Origin: CADCTQ01 sp963844325
Lineage (GTDB): Bacteria > Bacteroidota > Bacteroidia > Cytophagales > 172606-1
Reading direction: 5' to 3'
Length of the DNA stretch: 64,000 nt
NCBI GenBank assembly: GCA_963844325.1
Contig: CAWJNV010000002.1
Coordinates: 6,200,001 to 6,264,000 of the forward strand
Shown: positions 33,139 to 41,175 of the stretch, in pieces
Layout of the letters: every line of letters begins with the position of its first letter
Position numbering within the stretch: the stretch's first letter is position 1
Notes under the pieces: generated by a model
The model's database searches: none
Seen by the model: only the letters and a program-made list of their open reading frames with translations
Told to the model about the DNA's origin: nothing
Program-made: the position numbers and the translations under genes

Positions 33139-36100
33139 ATGCCGCCACTGCTACGCCTTTTTTTAACATTTCTTTTTCTGCCCCACCTGCTCCCCGCCCA
33201 GCCCGTCCGCATCGAACACCTGACCACCCGCCAGGGCCTCTCCCACGACGTGGTCACCAGCATCATGCAGGACCGGCAGGGATACCTCTGGCTGGGCACT
33301 ACCACCGGCCTCAACCGCTACGACGGCTACGGGTTCCGGGTGTTCAGCCAGACCTACGGCGACACCACCTCCCTGCCCGTGGGGCTCATCCGCACCACCT
33401 ACCTCGACCGCCGCGGCACGTTCTGGATCGGCATGGACGGCCACGGCCTCATCCAGTTCGACCCCATCACCGGCCGCTGCCGGGGCTACCGCCACGACCC
33501 CGCCAACCCGCGCAGCCTCGGCCACGACGACGTGTACTTCGTGGGCGAAGACCGCAAAGGAAACTTCTGGGTGGGTACCTACGGCGGCGGCCTCAACCGC
33601 TTCGACCCCGCCACGGGCCGCTTTACCCGCTACGCGCACGACCCGGCGGATCACCGCAGCCTGAGCAGCAACTACGCCGAAAGCGTGTACATTGACCGGG
33701 CCGGCATCCTCTGGCTGGGCACCGAAGCCGGCACCCTCAACCGCTTCGACCCCGCCACCGGGCACGTTACCCGCTACCAGCCCCACGCCGGCGCCACCCC
33801 GGCCGCCCTTACCGACATCGTGGAAGCGGGCGGGGGGCACCTGTGGCTCGCCACCGACGGCGACGGCCTGTTCCGGTTCGACAAAGGGACAGGCCGCACG
33901 GAACACTTCGCGCACGACCCCGCCGACCCGGGCAGCCTGGGCCACAACAACGTGAGCAAGCTGCTCATCGACCGCAACGGCGCCCTGTGGGCCGGCACCC
34001 GGGGCGGGGGCCTGAGCCGCCGCGACCCGCGCACGGGCCGCTTCAGCCAGTACCGGCACCACCCGTTCCGGCCCGACACGCCGGGCAGCAACACGATCTT
34101 TTCCCTCTATGAAGACCGGTCGGGCCTCATCTGGGCGGGTACGCAGGGCCACGGGCTGGACAAGATTAACCCGGGCCGCCCCAACTTCGAAACGTACGTC
34201 CACAACCCGCTCGACCCCGAGGGGCTGACCGGCAACGCCGTGCGGGCCATTTACGAAGCCGGCCCCAACACCGTGTGGGTGGGCACCAACGGCAGCGGCC
34301 TCGACCGCTTCGACCCGGCTACCGGCAAAGCCCGCCACTTTCTGCCCGACTCCACCCGGCCGGGAAGCCTGAACGGCGTGGCCGTAATGGCCCTGCTGCC
34401 CGACGAATCCGGCAAACTGTGGGTGGCTACCTACGACGGCGGCCTCAACCGGCTCGACCCCCAAACGGGCCGCTTCACCCACTACGTCCACCACCCGGCC
34501 GATACGGGCAGCCTGGCCGACAACCGCGTGCTGGCCCTGTGCCGCGACCGGGACGGCAACCTCTGGGTGGGCACCTTCGAGGGCGGCCTCGACCGCTTCG
34601 ACCCGGCCACCGGGAAATTCATCCACCACCGCCACCGGCCCGGCGACCCGGGCAGCCTGAGCAGCGACGGCATCCGCTGCCTCTACGAAGACCGCCGCGG
34701 CAACCTCTGGGTGGGCACGGCCCACGGCCTCAACGTGCTCGACCGGCGCACGGGCCGCTTTACCCGCTTCCACCACGACCCCAGGGACACCAACAGCCTG
34801 AGCGGCGACGCCATCCGCTGCCTCTACGAAGCGGCGGACGGTACGCTGTGGGTGGGCACCACCGACGGCGGCATCAACGGCTTCCGCTACCCCGGCGGCC
34901 CCGTGACCCGCTACACCCGCAAGGACGGCCTGCCCGGCGACGGCATCTTCGGCATCCTCGGCGACGACCGGGGGGACCTGTGGATCAGCACCAACAACCG
35001 GATGGCCCGGTTCAACCCCCGGAAGAAACAATTCAAAGTGTACCAGGAGGAGGACGGCTTGCAGAGCAACGCCTTCAGCTTCGGGAGCTACCACCGCGGC
35101 CGGAGCGGCAAGCTGTACTTCGGCGGCAGCAAGGGCCTGAGCGCCTTCTACCCCGACAGCGTGCAGGACGACCGGTTCATCCCGCCGGTGGTGGTCACCC
35201 ACCTGGAGGTGCAGGACCGGCCCCGCCCCGAACTGCTGGCCGGCGGTCCCATCCGGCTGGCCCCCGACGAAAATGCACTCACCTTCGAATTTGCCGCGCT
35301 GGGCTTCAGCCAACCCGAAAACCAGCAGTACGCCTACCGGCTGGAGGGCGTGGACGAGGACTGGGTGTACAGCAATGGCCGCCGCTACGTGCGGTACGCG
35401 GGCCTCGACGGGGGCTCCTACGTGTTCCGGGTCATTGCCTCCAACGGCGATGGGGTGTGGAACCGGGCCGGGGTGCGCCTGCCCGTGTACATTACGCCGC
35501 CCCTGTGGCAGCAACGGCCGTTCCGGGCGGCCCTGGTGCTGCTGCTGGGCCTGGGCCTGTGGGGCGTGTACCGGTTCCGCGTGCGGCAGGTGGAAGCCCG
35601 CAACCGGGAACTTCAGGAACTGGTCCGGAAGCGGACCGAAGCCATGCGCCTCCAGAGCCGGCAACTGAAGGAGGTGCTGCTGATTACGCGGCGGCAGCAG
35701 CGCGAAACGGAAATCCTGCGCCGGCAGGCCGAAGAAGCCAACCAGATGAAGACGGAGCTGATGAACATTGCCGTGCACGACCTCAAAAACCCGCTGGGCG
35801 GCATCATGCTCTACGCCGACCTGGTGAAGGACGCGGTGAGTGAACCCGACCGGGCCGCCCGGCTCACGCAGACGATCAAAGACACGGCGCAGGGCATGTT
35901 CGGGCTGATCTCCAACCTGCTCACGCGGAGCCGGCTGGAGGGCAACGGCATGGCTTTGCAACGGGAACGCCTCGACGTGACCCTGCTGGTGCAGGCGGCC
36001 GTGGCCCGCAACACGCCGCTGGCGCAGCACAAGGGGCAGCAACTGCTCTGCCAGGAGGAGCCCGGCTGCATCGCCGACGTGGACCCGGACTTGCTGGGCG

Positions 36101-36459
36101 AGGCCATCGAAAACCTGGTGAGCAACGCCATCAAGTTCACGCCGAAGGGCAAACGCATCTGGGTGGGCGTGGGCCGCACCAGTGACCTGATCCGCATTAC
36201 GGTGCGCGACGAGGGCCAGGGCATCCGCCCCGACGAGTTGGGCAAGCTGTTCGTGCCCTTCGGGCGGCTGTCGGCCCGGCCCACGGGCGGGGAAAGTTCC
36301 AACGGCCTGGGGCTGGTGATCGTCAGGCGCATCCTCGAACTGCACGGGGGCACGGTAACCGCCGACAGCCCGGGCCGCCACCAGGGCGCCACCTTTACGG
36401 CCAACCTCCCGGCGGCTGCCACCACGGGCCACGACCAGCCGGGCAGTGCTTCGGGGTAG
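33139..36459 (+). CDS. two-component-regulator-propeller sensor histidine kinase
   Basis: This 1106-aa membrane sensor has a signal peptide (residues 1-20) and a periplasmic part to about 690 made of many propeller repeats of the form (L/F)W(V/L/I)GT-x-GGL-x-RFDP-x-TG-x-F. A Y_Y_Y domain follows (ENALTFEFAALGF, YAYRLEGVDEDWV). There is one transmembrane helix near residue 795 (ALVLLLGLGLWGVYRF), a coiled coil, then HisKA with IAVHDLKNPLGG (His880) and HATPase with ENLVSNAIKF, DEGQGI and GLGLVIVRRI. It lacks the C-terminal receiver and AraC domains of hybrid HTCS proteins, so it must signal to a separate regulator; a receiver gene lies convergently downstream. Confidence 0.95.
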   Translation: MPPLLRLFLTFLFLPHLLPAQPVRIEHLTTRQGLSHDVVTSIMQDRQGYLWLGTTTGLNRYDGYGFRVFSQTYGDTTSLPVGLIRTTYLDRRGTFWIGMDGHGLIQFDPITGRCRGYRHDPANPRSLGHDDVYFVGEDRKGNFWVGTYGGGLNRFDPATGRFTRYAHDPADHRSLSSNYAESVYIDRAGILWLGTEAGTLNRFDPATGHVTRYQPHAGATPAALTDIVEAGGGHLWLATDGDGLFRFDKGTGRTEHFAHDPADPGSLGHNNVSKLLIDRNGALWAGTRGGGLSRRDPRTGRFSQYRHHPFRPDTPGSNTIFSLYEDRSGLIWAGTQGHGLDKINPGRPNFETYVHNPLDPEGLTGNAVRAIYEAGPNTVWVGTNGSGLDRFDPATGKARHFLPDSTRPGSLNGVAVMALLPDESGKLWVATYDGGLNRLDPQTGRFTHYVHHPADTGSLADNRVLALCRDRDGNLWVGTFEGGLDRFDPATGKFIHHRHRPGDPGSLSSDGIRCLYEDRRGNLWVGTAHGLNVLDRRTGRFTRFHHDPRDTNSLSGDAIRCLYEAADGTLWVGTTDGGINGFRYPGGPVTRYTRKDGLPGDGIFGILGDDRGDLWISTNNRMARFNPRKKQFKVYQEEDGLQSNAFSFGSYHRGRSGKLYFGGSKGLSAFYPDSVQDDRFIPPVVVTHLEVQDRPRPELLAGGPIRLAPDENALTFEFAALGFSQPENQQYAYRLEGVDEDWVYSNGRRYVRYAGLDGGSYVFRVIASNGDGVWNRAGVRLPVYITPPLWQQRPFRAALVLLLGLGLWGVYRFRVRQVEARNRELQELVRKRTEAMRLQSRQLKEVLLITRRQQRETEILRRQAEEANQMKTELMNIAVHDLKNPLGGIMLYADLVKDAVSEPDRAARLTQTIKDTAQGMFGLISNLLTRSRLEGNGMALQRERLDVTLLVQAAVARNTPLAQHKGQQLLCQEEPGCIADVDPDLLGEAIENLVSNAIKFTPKGKRIWVGVGRTSDLIRITVRDEGQGIRPDELGKLFVPFGRLSARPTGGESSNGLGLVIVRRILELHGGTVTADSPGRHQGATFTANLPAAATTGHDQPGSASG

Positions 36460-36476
36460 TTTCAAGGAGATTTCAG

Positions 36477-36542
36477 GCAAAGGCGGGTTTCACGGAGTTT
36501 CACGCAAAGGCGCAAAGAAGCGCAAAGGACGCAAAGAAAAGG
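36477..36542. repeat. CACGGAG/CGCAAAG dispersed repeat
   Basis: GGGTTTCACGGAGTTTCACG and GCGCAAAGGACGCAAAG combine two motifs found separately in the octamer-element centres (14990, 37805) and in the CGCAAAG repeats (4797, 39722). Confidence 0.55.
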
Positions 36543-36599
36543 GGGGCTGTAGGTACTGTTTTCTTCCTTGGGCAGCAGTACACCCCGCATGGCGGGAAA

Positions 36600-36925
36600 G
36601 GGCCGCCTCGCGGTACTCGTCGCATGGCGGTACTCGTCGCGTCGCGGCTCCCCTCCTCGGAGGGGGCTGGGGGTGGGTTTACCTACAGGAGACGAGTTAT
36701 ATAGGGATCAGCGCATTACGGTGTTCTCACTTACAAAGGTGCTCAACTTTCTGCGGATACTCCTTGATGCAAATACCTTATTGCTCGGTCTCTCTTGCGA
36801 TGATCCCCCTATCAGTTGCAGCATATAAGTAAACCCACCCCCAGCCCCCTCCGAGGAGGGGAGCCGCGACGCGACCCTTTCCCGCAACGCGACGAGTACC
36901 GCGACGCGGCCCTTTCCCGCCATGC
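36600..36925. repeat. CCTCCTCGGAGGGGGCTGGG inverted repeat
   Basis: The left arm (about 36612-36690: gtactcgtcgcgtcgcggct, then cccctcctcggagggggctg, ggggtgggttta) is inverted at about 36828-36905. Together the arms can form a stem of more than 60 bp. The 140-bp loop between them has no gene. It lies between the convergent kinase and receiver genes. Confidence 0.8.
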
Positions 36926-36964
36926 GACGAATTCCCGCCATACACAATACCTGATACCCAACAC

Positions 36965-37408
36965 TCAGTCCCCTCCTCTCTCCCGGACGTACTGCCGGGC
37001 CAGTTCGGCGGCGACGTGTTCACCGAAGTACGGCAGGCCCGCGGCAGCAGTGCGGATGGCCCGTTCGAGGGCGTCGCGGCCGACCGTTTTGGGCACGTAC
37101 CCCGCGGCGCCGGCCGCCAGCATCTTCTTTACCAGGGCCAGCGGGTTGTCGAGGGTGAGGAGCAGCACGGAGATGGCGGGATAAGCAGCTTTGAGCCACC
37201 GGGTCGTTTGGAGGCCGCCGGCGGGAGGCAGGTCTGCGTCGAGCAGCACCACGCCGGCGGGGGTTTGGGCCAGCCGCGCCAGCAGTTCGGTGCCGGTGGC
37301 AACCGTACCCGCCACGACCACGCCGGGGAGGCGGGCCGTCATTTCGGCCAGGGCGGCGAGGGGCACCGGGTGGCCGTCGGCGAGCAGTACGTGGATGGTT
37401 GGCGGCAT
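36965..37408 (-). CDS. NarL-type receiver lacking its HTH domain
   Basis: This 147-aa protein starts at the ATG at 37408. It is a receiver domain with IHVLLADGHPVPLAAL at the N-terminus (Asp11 present but the second acidic residue is Gly12), phospho-acceptor Asp57 in VVLLDADLPPAGG and Lys in AGYVPKTVG. The NarL-type linker ALERAIRTAAAGLPYFGEHV follows, and the protein ends where a LuxR-type helix-turn-helix normally starts. No helix-turn-helix remnant follows the stop. It converges on the sensor kinase and may be its partner. Loss of one acidic Mg2+ ligand would weaken phosphorylation, so it may be a partly degenerate or phosphate-sink regulator. Confidence 0.8.
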   Translation of the reverse strand: MPPTIHVLLADGHPVPLAALAEMTARLPGVVVAGTVATGTELLARLAQTPAGVVLLDADLPPAGGLQTTRWLKAAYPAISVLLLTLDNPLALVKKMLAAGAAGYVPKTVGRDALERAIRTAAAGLPYFGEHVAAELARQYVRERGGD

Positions 37409-37734
37409 GCAGGGGCGGATGCGGAACGACAAGATAGGGTTTCGCCGCATCCGGGGAAATACCCGGCAACCGGTATTTAGGGGTACCTATTGGTAGGGAG
37501 AAAGCGTTGGTTTTCTCCCTTCCGCCCAGGACAGCACGGGATGCGGCTTGCCCGGTCGTTTGCTTCCTTTGGGCATAGGATTTCAGAGTGTACGTATCGT
37601 TTTAAGCAAAGTCCCGGAGCCTTTCGGGGCTTTGCCTATACCCCCGGCCCGTCGCTTTTTCCCCGCAACCTTCCGCCTGTGCCCCTTTCCATGTTGCCCA
37701 GCAGAAAAGCCGTTATGAAGACCAGCATGATGAG

Positions 37735-37881
37735 TATGGTTGCATGGCTGGATGGCTATATGGTTATATGGCTGAATGGTTGACTGCGGTTCGAAATCAC
37801 TTCTCCGTGTTCTCAGTGGTGAACCTTCAACCATATAGCCATTCAGCCATATAACCATACGACCATACAGCCATTCAACCA
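37735..37881. repeat. composite octamer inverted-repeat element (second copy)
   Basis: Octamer units (ATGGCTAT, ATGGTTAT, ATGGCTGA) in 37735-37783 pair with 37829-37881; ATGGTTATATGGCTGAATGG is perfectly inverted at 37839-37858. The centre (GACTGCGGTTCGAAATCACT then TCTCCGTG...GTGGTGAACCTTC) is the reverse complement of the centre at 14975-15036, so the two copies are the same element in opposite orientation. The gap 37451-37734 upstream holds no gene I can support. Confidence 0.8.
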
Positions 37882-37885
37882 CAAT

Positions 37886-38479
37886 CTACACCGCGTTTAG
37901 ACATTCGTCGATGGTGCGGAGAGCACGCTGGTAGAGACGGGGGTTGCCGGCGGTCATTTTGAGGAGTGCCGCTTTGCCTTCGCGCAGGAACAGGCGGGCA
38001 AAGGCGGGATCGTGCCGGATCATTTCGGTGCCGTTGTCGAGGATGTCGGCGTACTTGATCGTTTGGGCGTCGGGGCTCGTTTTGGCGAGGCGGTCAGCTT
38101 CCCGCTTTTTGCGCTGCTGCCGGTTGAGGTGCGGGTAGGCGGCTTTCACGTACACGTCGGTCAGTTCCTCCACCAGCCGCACGGTGCGGCGGACTGCTTC
38201 GGGCGCCAGCACCGTCAGCAGGAATTCCGTCATTTGCGCCCGGGTGACGGGCGTATCTTCCAGCACGTCGTGGAGCAGGGCGGCGGCCAGCACCGCCTCG
38301 TCGGGGGTGTATTCGCGGCAAATTTCCATCACCCGTACCGGGTGCACGATGTAGCGTTCCGGGGTGTAGCGGCGGGTCTGCTGACCGTGGGCCCGGTCGG
38401 CAAACGCCATGATGGTTGCCAGTGCCGTTTCCATGCGTGCTGGGTGCGGGGCGGAAGGTGGAAGAAGGCTTTCAAACAT
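37886..38479 (-). CDS. HD-domain phosphohydrolase (RelA/SpoT-like HD)
   Basis: This 197-aa protein starts at the ATG at 38479, or alternatively at 38434. The layout is that of the HD_4 group: FADRAHGQQTRRYTPERYIV (first His), HPVRVMEIC, AALLHDVLEDTPVT (the HD pair) and a later KYADILDN (metal Asp). It resembles the hydrolase half of SpoT or small alarmone hydrolases, without a synthetase domain. Hydrolysis of (p)ppGpp is plausible but other phospho-substrates are possible. The 400 bp upstream carry no other gene. Confidence 0.8.
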   Translation of the reverse strand: MFESLLPPSAPHPARMETALATIMAFADRAHGQQTRRYTPERYIVHPVRVMEICREYTPDEAVLAAALLHDVLEDTPVTRAQMTEFLLTVLAPEAVRRTVRLVEELTDVYVKAAYPHLNRQQRKKREADRLAKTSPDAQTIKYADILDNGTEMIRHDPAFARLFLREGKAALLKMTAGNPRLYQRALRTIDECLNAV

Positions 38480-38890
38480 TTAGTCAGGGATTGCCCGGCA
38501 GTGCTGCATACGAAGCCGGCAACCAAAGAGTTAACCCGAATCCCGCCCGGCCGGCTGGTTGTTCGCCAGGGTTAACGATTTGAAGGACAACCGTTAACGT
38601 GTCGTAATGATTGCCAAAAAAACCGGTCCGTTTCTCCCCAAAAGCGCATCCGTATTTTTACCGATTTTATAAATTCCGTATATATTTTTCCGACTTCGCC
38701 CCGTTTTCCCCCGTAGAAACGCTTCGAAACAGCCCTTCAACGGACCTGATGAAGCATTTTTTTGACTGAGTTCAAAACCTGGAAAAGCAATCGGAAGCGC
38801 CGCTGGGCGCACCGCAATTGCAGCATCAGGCGCGGCACCAGGCGCAATAAAAGGATGTTATAATTCCCAACTAAACAACCAGCTACAATC
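38480..38890. other. non-coding region between divergent genes
   Basis: 411 bp without a convincing gene. It contains a GTTAAC-rich patch (38530-38600: gagttaacccg, gggttaacgatttg, accgttaacg) and becomes AT-rich before the plus-strand Ser/Gly protein, where its promoter should lie. Confidence 0.5.
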
Positions 38891-39583
38891 ATGAACAAGC
38901 ACGTGAGAACAGTGAAGTCAATGATCGCAAAAGGACTTTTTGCGGCGGCCGTATTCAGTTTCACCTTCGCTACCGCGGCTACCCCCAACCAGGGCGGCTC
39001 CGGCTCGCAGGGGGGTAGCGGCTCGGGCAGCACCAGCGGGACTTCCGGTTCACAAGGTGGCAGCGGTACTTCCGGCGCCAGCGGCAACACCGGCACTTCC
39101 GGCAGCAGCACCACCGGCTCGGGCACCCAGGGCGGCAGCGGCACGTCCGGCTCCGGCACTTCCGGCACCAGCGGTACTTCCGGCACCAGCGGCACCCAGG
39201 GTGGCAGCGGCACCAGCGGCTCGGGCAGCGGCACTTCCGGTACGCAGAGCGGCACCGGTTCGGGCGCCAGCGGCAACACGGGTACCAGGGGCTCCGGCAC
39301 GGGTAGCACCAGCGGTACCAGCGCCACCGGCTCCGGCAGCACCAGCGGCACGGGCAGCGGCAGCACCAGCGGTACCGGCGCCGGCAGCACCAGCGGCTCC
39401 AGCACCAGCGGTTCGAGCAGCACGGGTACGGGCAAGAGCAAAACCCGCAGCGGTACTTCCGGCTCGGGCAGCAGCACCGGTACTTCCGGCTCGGGCACCG
39501 GCACTTCCGGTTCTGGCACCGGCACCAGTGGCTCGGGCAGCGGCTCTGGCTCGGGCAGCGGTTCCGGCACCGGCAATCAGTAA
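38891..39583 (+). CDS. secreted Ser/Gly/Thr-rich low-complexity protein
   Basis: This 230-aa protein has a signal peptide (basic start, then GLFAAAVFSFTFATA). The remaining 200 residues are almost only Ser, Gly and Thr with occasional Gln, Asn and Ala, in units such as GTSGSGSGTSG and QGGSGTSG. There is one short basic island, GKSKTRSG, near residue 180. It is probably disordered, exported and possibly surface- or matrix-located. There are no cysteines and no sorting domain. A real gene is supported by the signal peptide, a clean ATG, consistent reading frame through the repeats and a strong terminator after the stop. The function is not recognisable. Confidence 0.75.
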   Translation: MNKHVRTVKSMIAKGLFAAAVFSFTFATAATPNQGGSGSQGGSGSGSTSGTSGSQGGSGTSGASGNTGTSGSSTTGSGTQGGSGTSGSGTSGTSGTSGTSGTQGGSGTSGSGSGTSGTQSGTGSGASGNTGTRGSGTGSTSGTSATGSGSTSGTGSGSTSGTGAGSTSGSSTSGSSSTGTGKSKTRSGTSGSGSSTGTSGSGTGTSGSGTGTSGSGSGSGSGSGSGTGNQ

Positions 39584-39614
39584 TGCCAATGTATTAACTG
39601 ATCCCGATACATAA

Positions 39615-39653
39615 GAAGAAAGGAGTTGCGTACTGTACGCAGCTCCTTTCTTC
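39615..39653 (+). terminator. terminator of the Ser/Gly-rich gene
   Basis: GAAGAAAGGAGTTGCGTAC pairs with GTACGCAGCTCCTTTCTTC, a near-perfect stem of about 18 bp starting some 30 bp after the stop codon, followed by a moderately T-rich stretch. Confidence 0.7.
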
Positions 39654-40051
39654 GTTCTGAAGCAGGAAATAAAATCTACTACGGAGGGCAGGGAGGCGGC
39701 ACGTAGTGAACGCAAAGCACTTAACCGCAAAGACCGCAGGGAGAACGCGTACCCCTTTGCGATCCTTGCGGTTCAGGGGCCGGACTGCTGCGTGAAGGTT
39801 TCCCCTGCGTTCAAAACGGGTACCACCCGGTTTGCGCAAAGGAGTCGTCCCCAAGCGGGTGCATCATTGAGTGGGGATGCGCCCCCGGAAGCCCAAACAA
39901 TTTTTGCCGACCGGTGTTTAATGCACAATGCACCGGGGCGGCGGACCGGACTGCGACCTGCCCATTTCGCATTTTCGTTTGTCCATTTTCCTGACCCCTG
40001 GCCGATAATTCGTACCTTACACCCGCGAATGCATTCTCCTTTACCCGCCCC
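39654..40051. other. non-coding region with CGCAAAG repeat
   Basis: About 400 bp before the response regulator. A hairpin of the CGCAAAG family occupies 39722-39778 (aaccgcaaagaccgcaggga against cctttgcgatccttgcggtt). The rest shows no gene. Confidence 0.55.
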
Positions 40052-40477
40052 ATGACTTACTACCGCAACGCGTTTCTGCTCGATGATGATCCCATCGCCA
40101 ACTTCCTGCTGGAATCCACCCTGCGCGACGAGCAAATGGCCCGTAACATCTCCACCTTCACTTCTTTCCCGGCATTGTTCGAAGCATTTACCGACCTGGC
40201 CGAAGGCGATACGAACGCCGACGAGCTGCCCGACCTGCTGCTGCTGGACATGCACATGCCGGGCAAAGATGCTTTTGAAGTCCTGGACCGGGTCCTGGCC
40301 ATTCCCGGCCTGGGGGGCAACAAAGTGTGCGTGTTCCTGATGTCGGCGTCGTACGACCCGCGGCTGGAGGAAAAGATCAAGGAATACCCCGTGAGCGGCT
40401 ACCTCATCAAGCCCTTCGACAAGGGTGCCATCCGGCAGTTGATCCAGTCGGCCGTCAAGGATGAATGCGACCTGTAG
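40052..40477 (+). CDS. stand-alone response regulator receiver
   Basis: This 141-aa CheY-like protein has the acidic cluster LLDDDP (Asp11-13), phospho-acceptor Asp66 in LLLLDMHMPGKD, the Ser/Thr switch in FLMSASYDP and Lys120 in GYLIKPFD. There is no output domain. It resembles Rcp1-type single-domain regulators that work with phytochrome-like or hybrid kinases. No kinase gene adjoins. The convergent YtxH-like gene ends 6 bp after it. The frame, motifs and length all fit. Confidence 0.92.
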   Translation: MTYYRNAFLLDDDPIANFLLESTLRDEQMARNISTFTSFPALFEAFTDLAEGDTNADELPDLLLLDMHMPGKDAFEVLDRVLAIPGLGGNKVCVFLMSASYDPRLEEKIKEYPVSGYLIKPFDKGAIRQLIQSAVKDECDL

Positions 40478-40483
40478 GGGCCG

Positions 40484-40888
40484 TTACACTTCGTCGGCGT
40501 CCTCTTTTTTAGCCTTCTTTTTGCCTTCTTTCCTGGCGGCTTTGTCGCCCTTATCCTTGTCTTTGCCCTTTTTCTCCCCGCCGGCTGCGGTCAGCCCGGC
40601 AATGGCCTGACTGGCAACGGCTTGTATCACCGCCTGAACGGGCGAAGCGTCGCCCTTGCCCGAGCCGCCCGCGTACGATTTGAGCATCACCAGGCCGTAG
40701 TGCACCAGGTTGTCGAGGTTGTTGTTGACCAGGTCTTTGAGCGGCCCCGCCTTTTCGGCTACTTTCCGGCGGGCTTCCTCCGTCACGGTGGGGGTCAGCA
40801 GCAGGGCCGCCGCCGCTCCCGTTACCGCCCCGAGCACAAACCCGAATAGTACTTTCTGATTGTCGTTGTTGTCTTCTTGCTGGCTCAT
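40484..40888 (-). CDS. YtxH-domain general-stress-like protein
   Basis: This 134-aa protein starts at the ATG at 40888. A single Gly/Ala-rich N-terminal transmembrane helix (KVLFGFVLGAVTGAAAALLL) followed by TPTVTEEARRKVAEKAG is the YtxH pattern of small membrane-anchored stress proteins. The C-terminus is a long Lys/Asp/Glu-rich, probably disordered tail (KKGKDKDKGDKAARKEGKKK). It is convergent with the response regulator. A GAGAAGCGAGAAGC repeat lies about 58 bp upstream, so its promoter is near or inside the repeat. Confidence 0.85.
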   Translation of the reverse strand: MSQQEDNNDNQKVLFGFVLGAVTGAAAALLLTPTVTEEARRKVAEKAGPLKDLVNNNLDNLVHYGLVMLKSYAGGSGKGDASPVQAVIQAVASQAIAGLTAAGGEKKGKDKDKGDKAARKEGKKKAKKEDADEV

Positions 40889-40945
40889 GATGTGGATGAG
40901 TAGATATGCGGATGTGTAAACGTCAGCAGTAATACTTTGTTCCAA

Positions 40946-41057
40946 AGAAGCGAGAAGCCAGGAGCGAGAAGCGAGAAGAAGGGGCATGGGCTTAATCAGT
41001 GATAACGGCAAAGTACGTGTACGATCTTCTCGCTTCTCACTCCTCGCTTCTCGCTTC
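40946..41057. repeat. inverted repeat, GAGAAGCGAGAAGC family (third copy)
   Basis: The left arm 40946-40982 and right arm 41026-41057 flank a centre with GGGGCATGGGCTTAATCAGT and GATAACGGCAAAGTACGTGT, nearly the same as at 13137-13180. It lies between the divergent YtxH and cellulase genes. Confidence 0.8.
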
Positions 41058-41089
41058 TTGTAATTATCATTTTTTTTATCGAAATAATA

Positions 41090-41097
41090 TAAGTTTG
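41090..41097 (+). promoter_or_regulatory. candidate -7 element of the cellulase gene
   Basis: TAAGTTTG matches the Bacteroidetes TAnnTTTG consensus, 78 bp before the ATG in an AT-rich patch. No TTG at ideal -33 spacing is evident. Confidence 0.4.
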
Positions 41098-41175
41098 GCG
41101 ATGGTTTTTGGGGGAATTCTTGTACCATTGGGTTTTGGTATTTCAAATATTTAATTAATCCGACCATTTTTTTAC

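Noticed and set aside
33163..36480. A 1105-codon open frame antisense to the sensor kinase
   Set aside because: It is produced by the GC-rich codon bias of the propeller repeats; the sense strand has clear domains and the antisense product shows only compositionally biased sequence.
38737..39576. Pro/Leu/Val-rich and Ala/Arg-rich open frames in other frames of the Ser/Gly gene
   Set aside because: They arise from the low-complexity codons of the sense gene; only the sense frame has a signal peptide.
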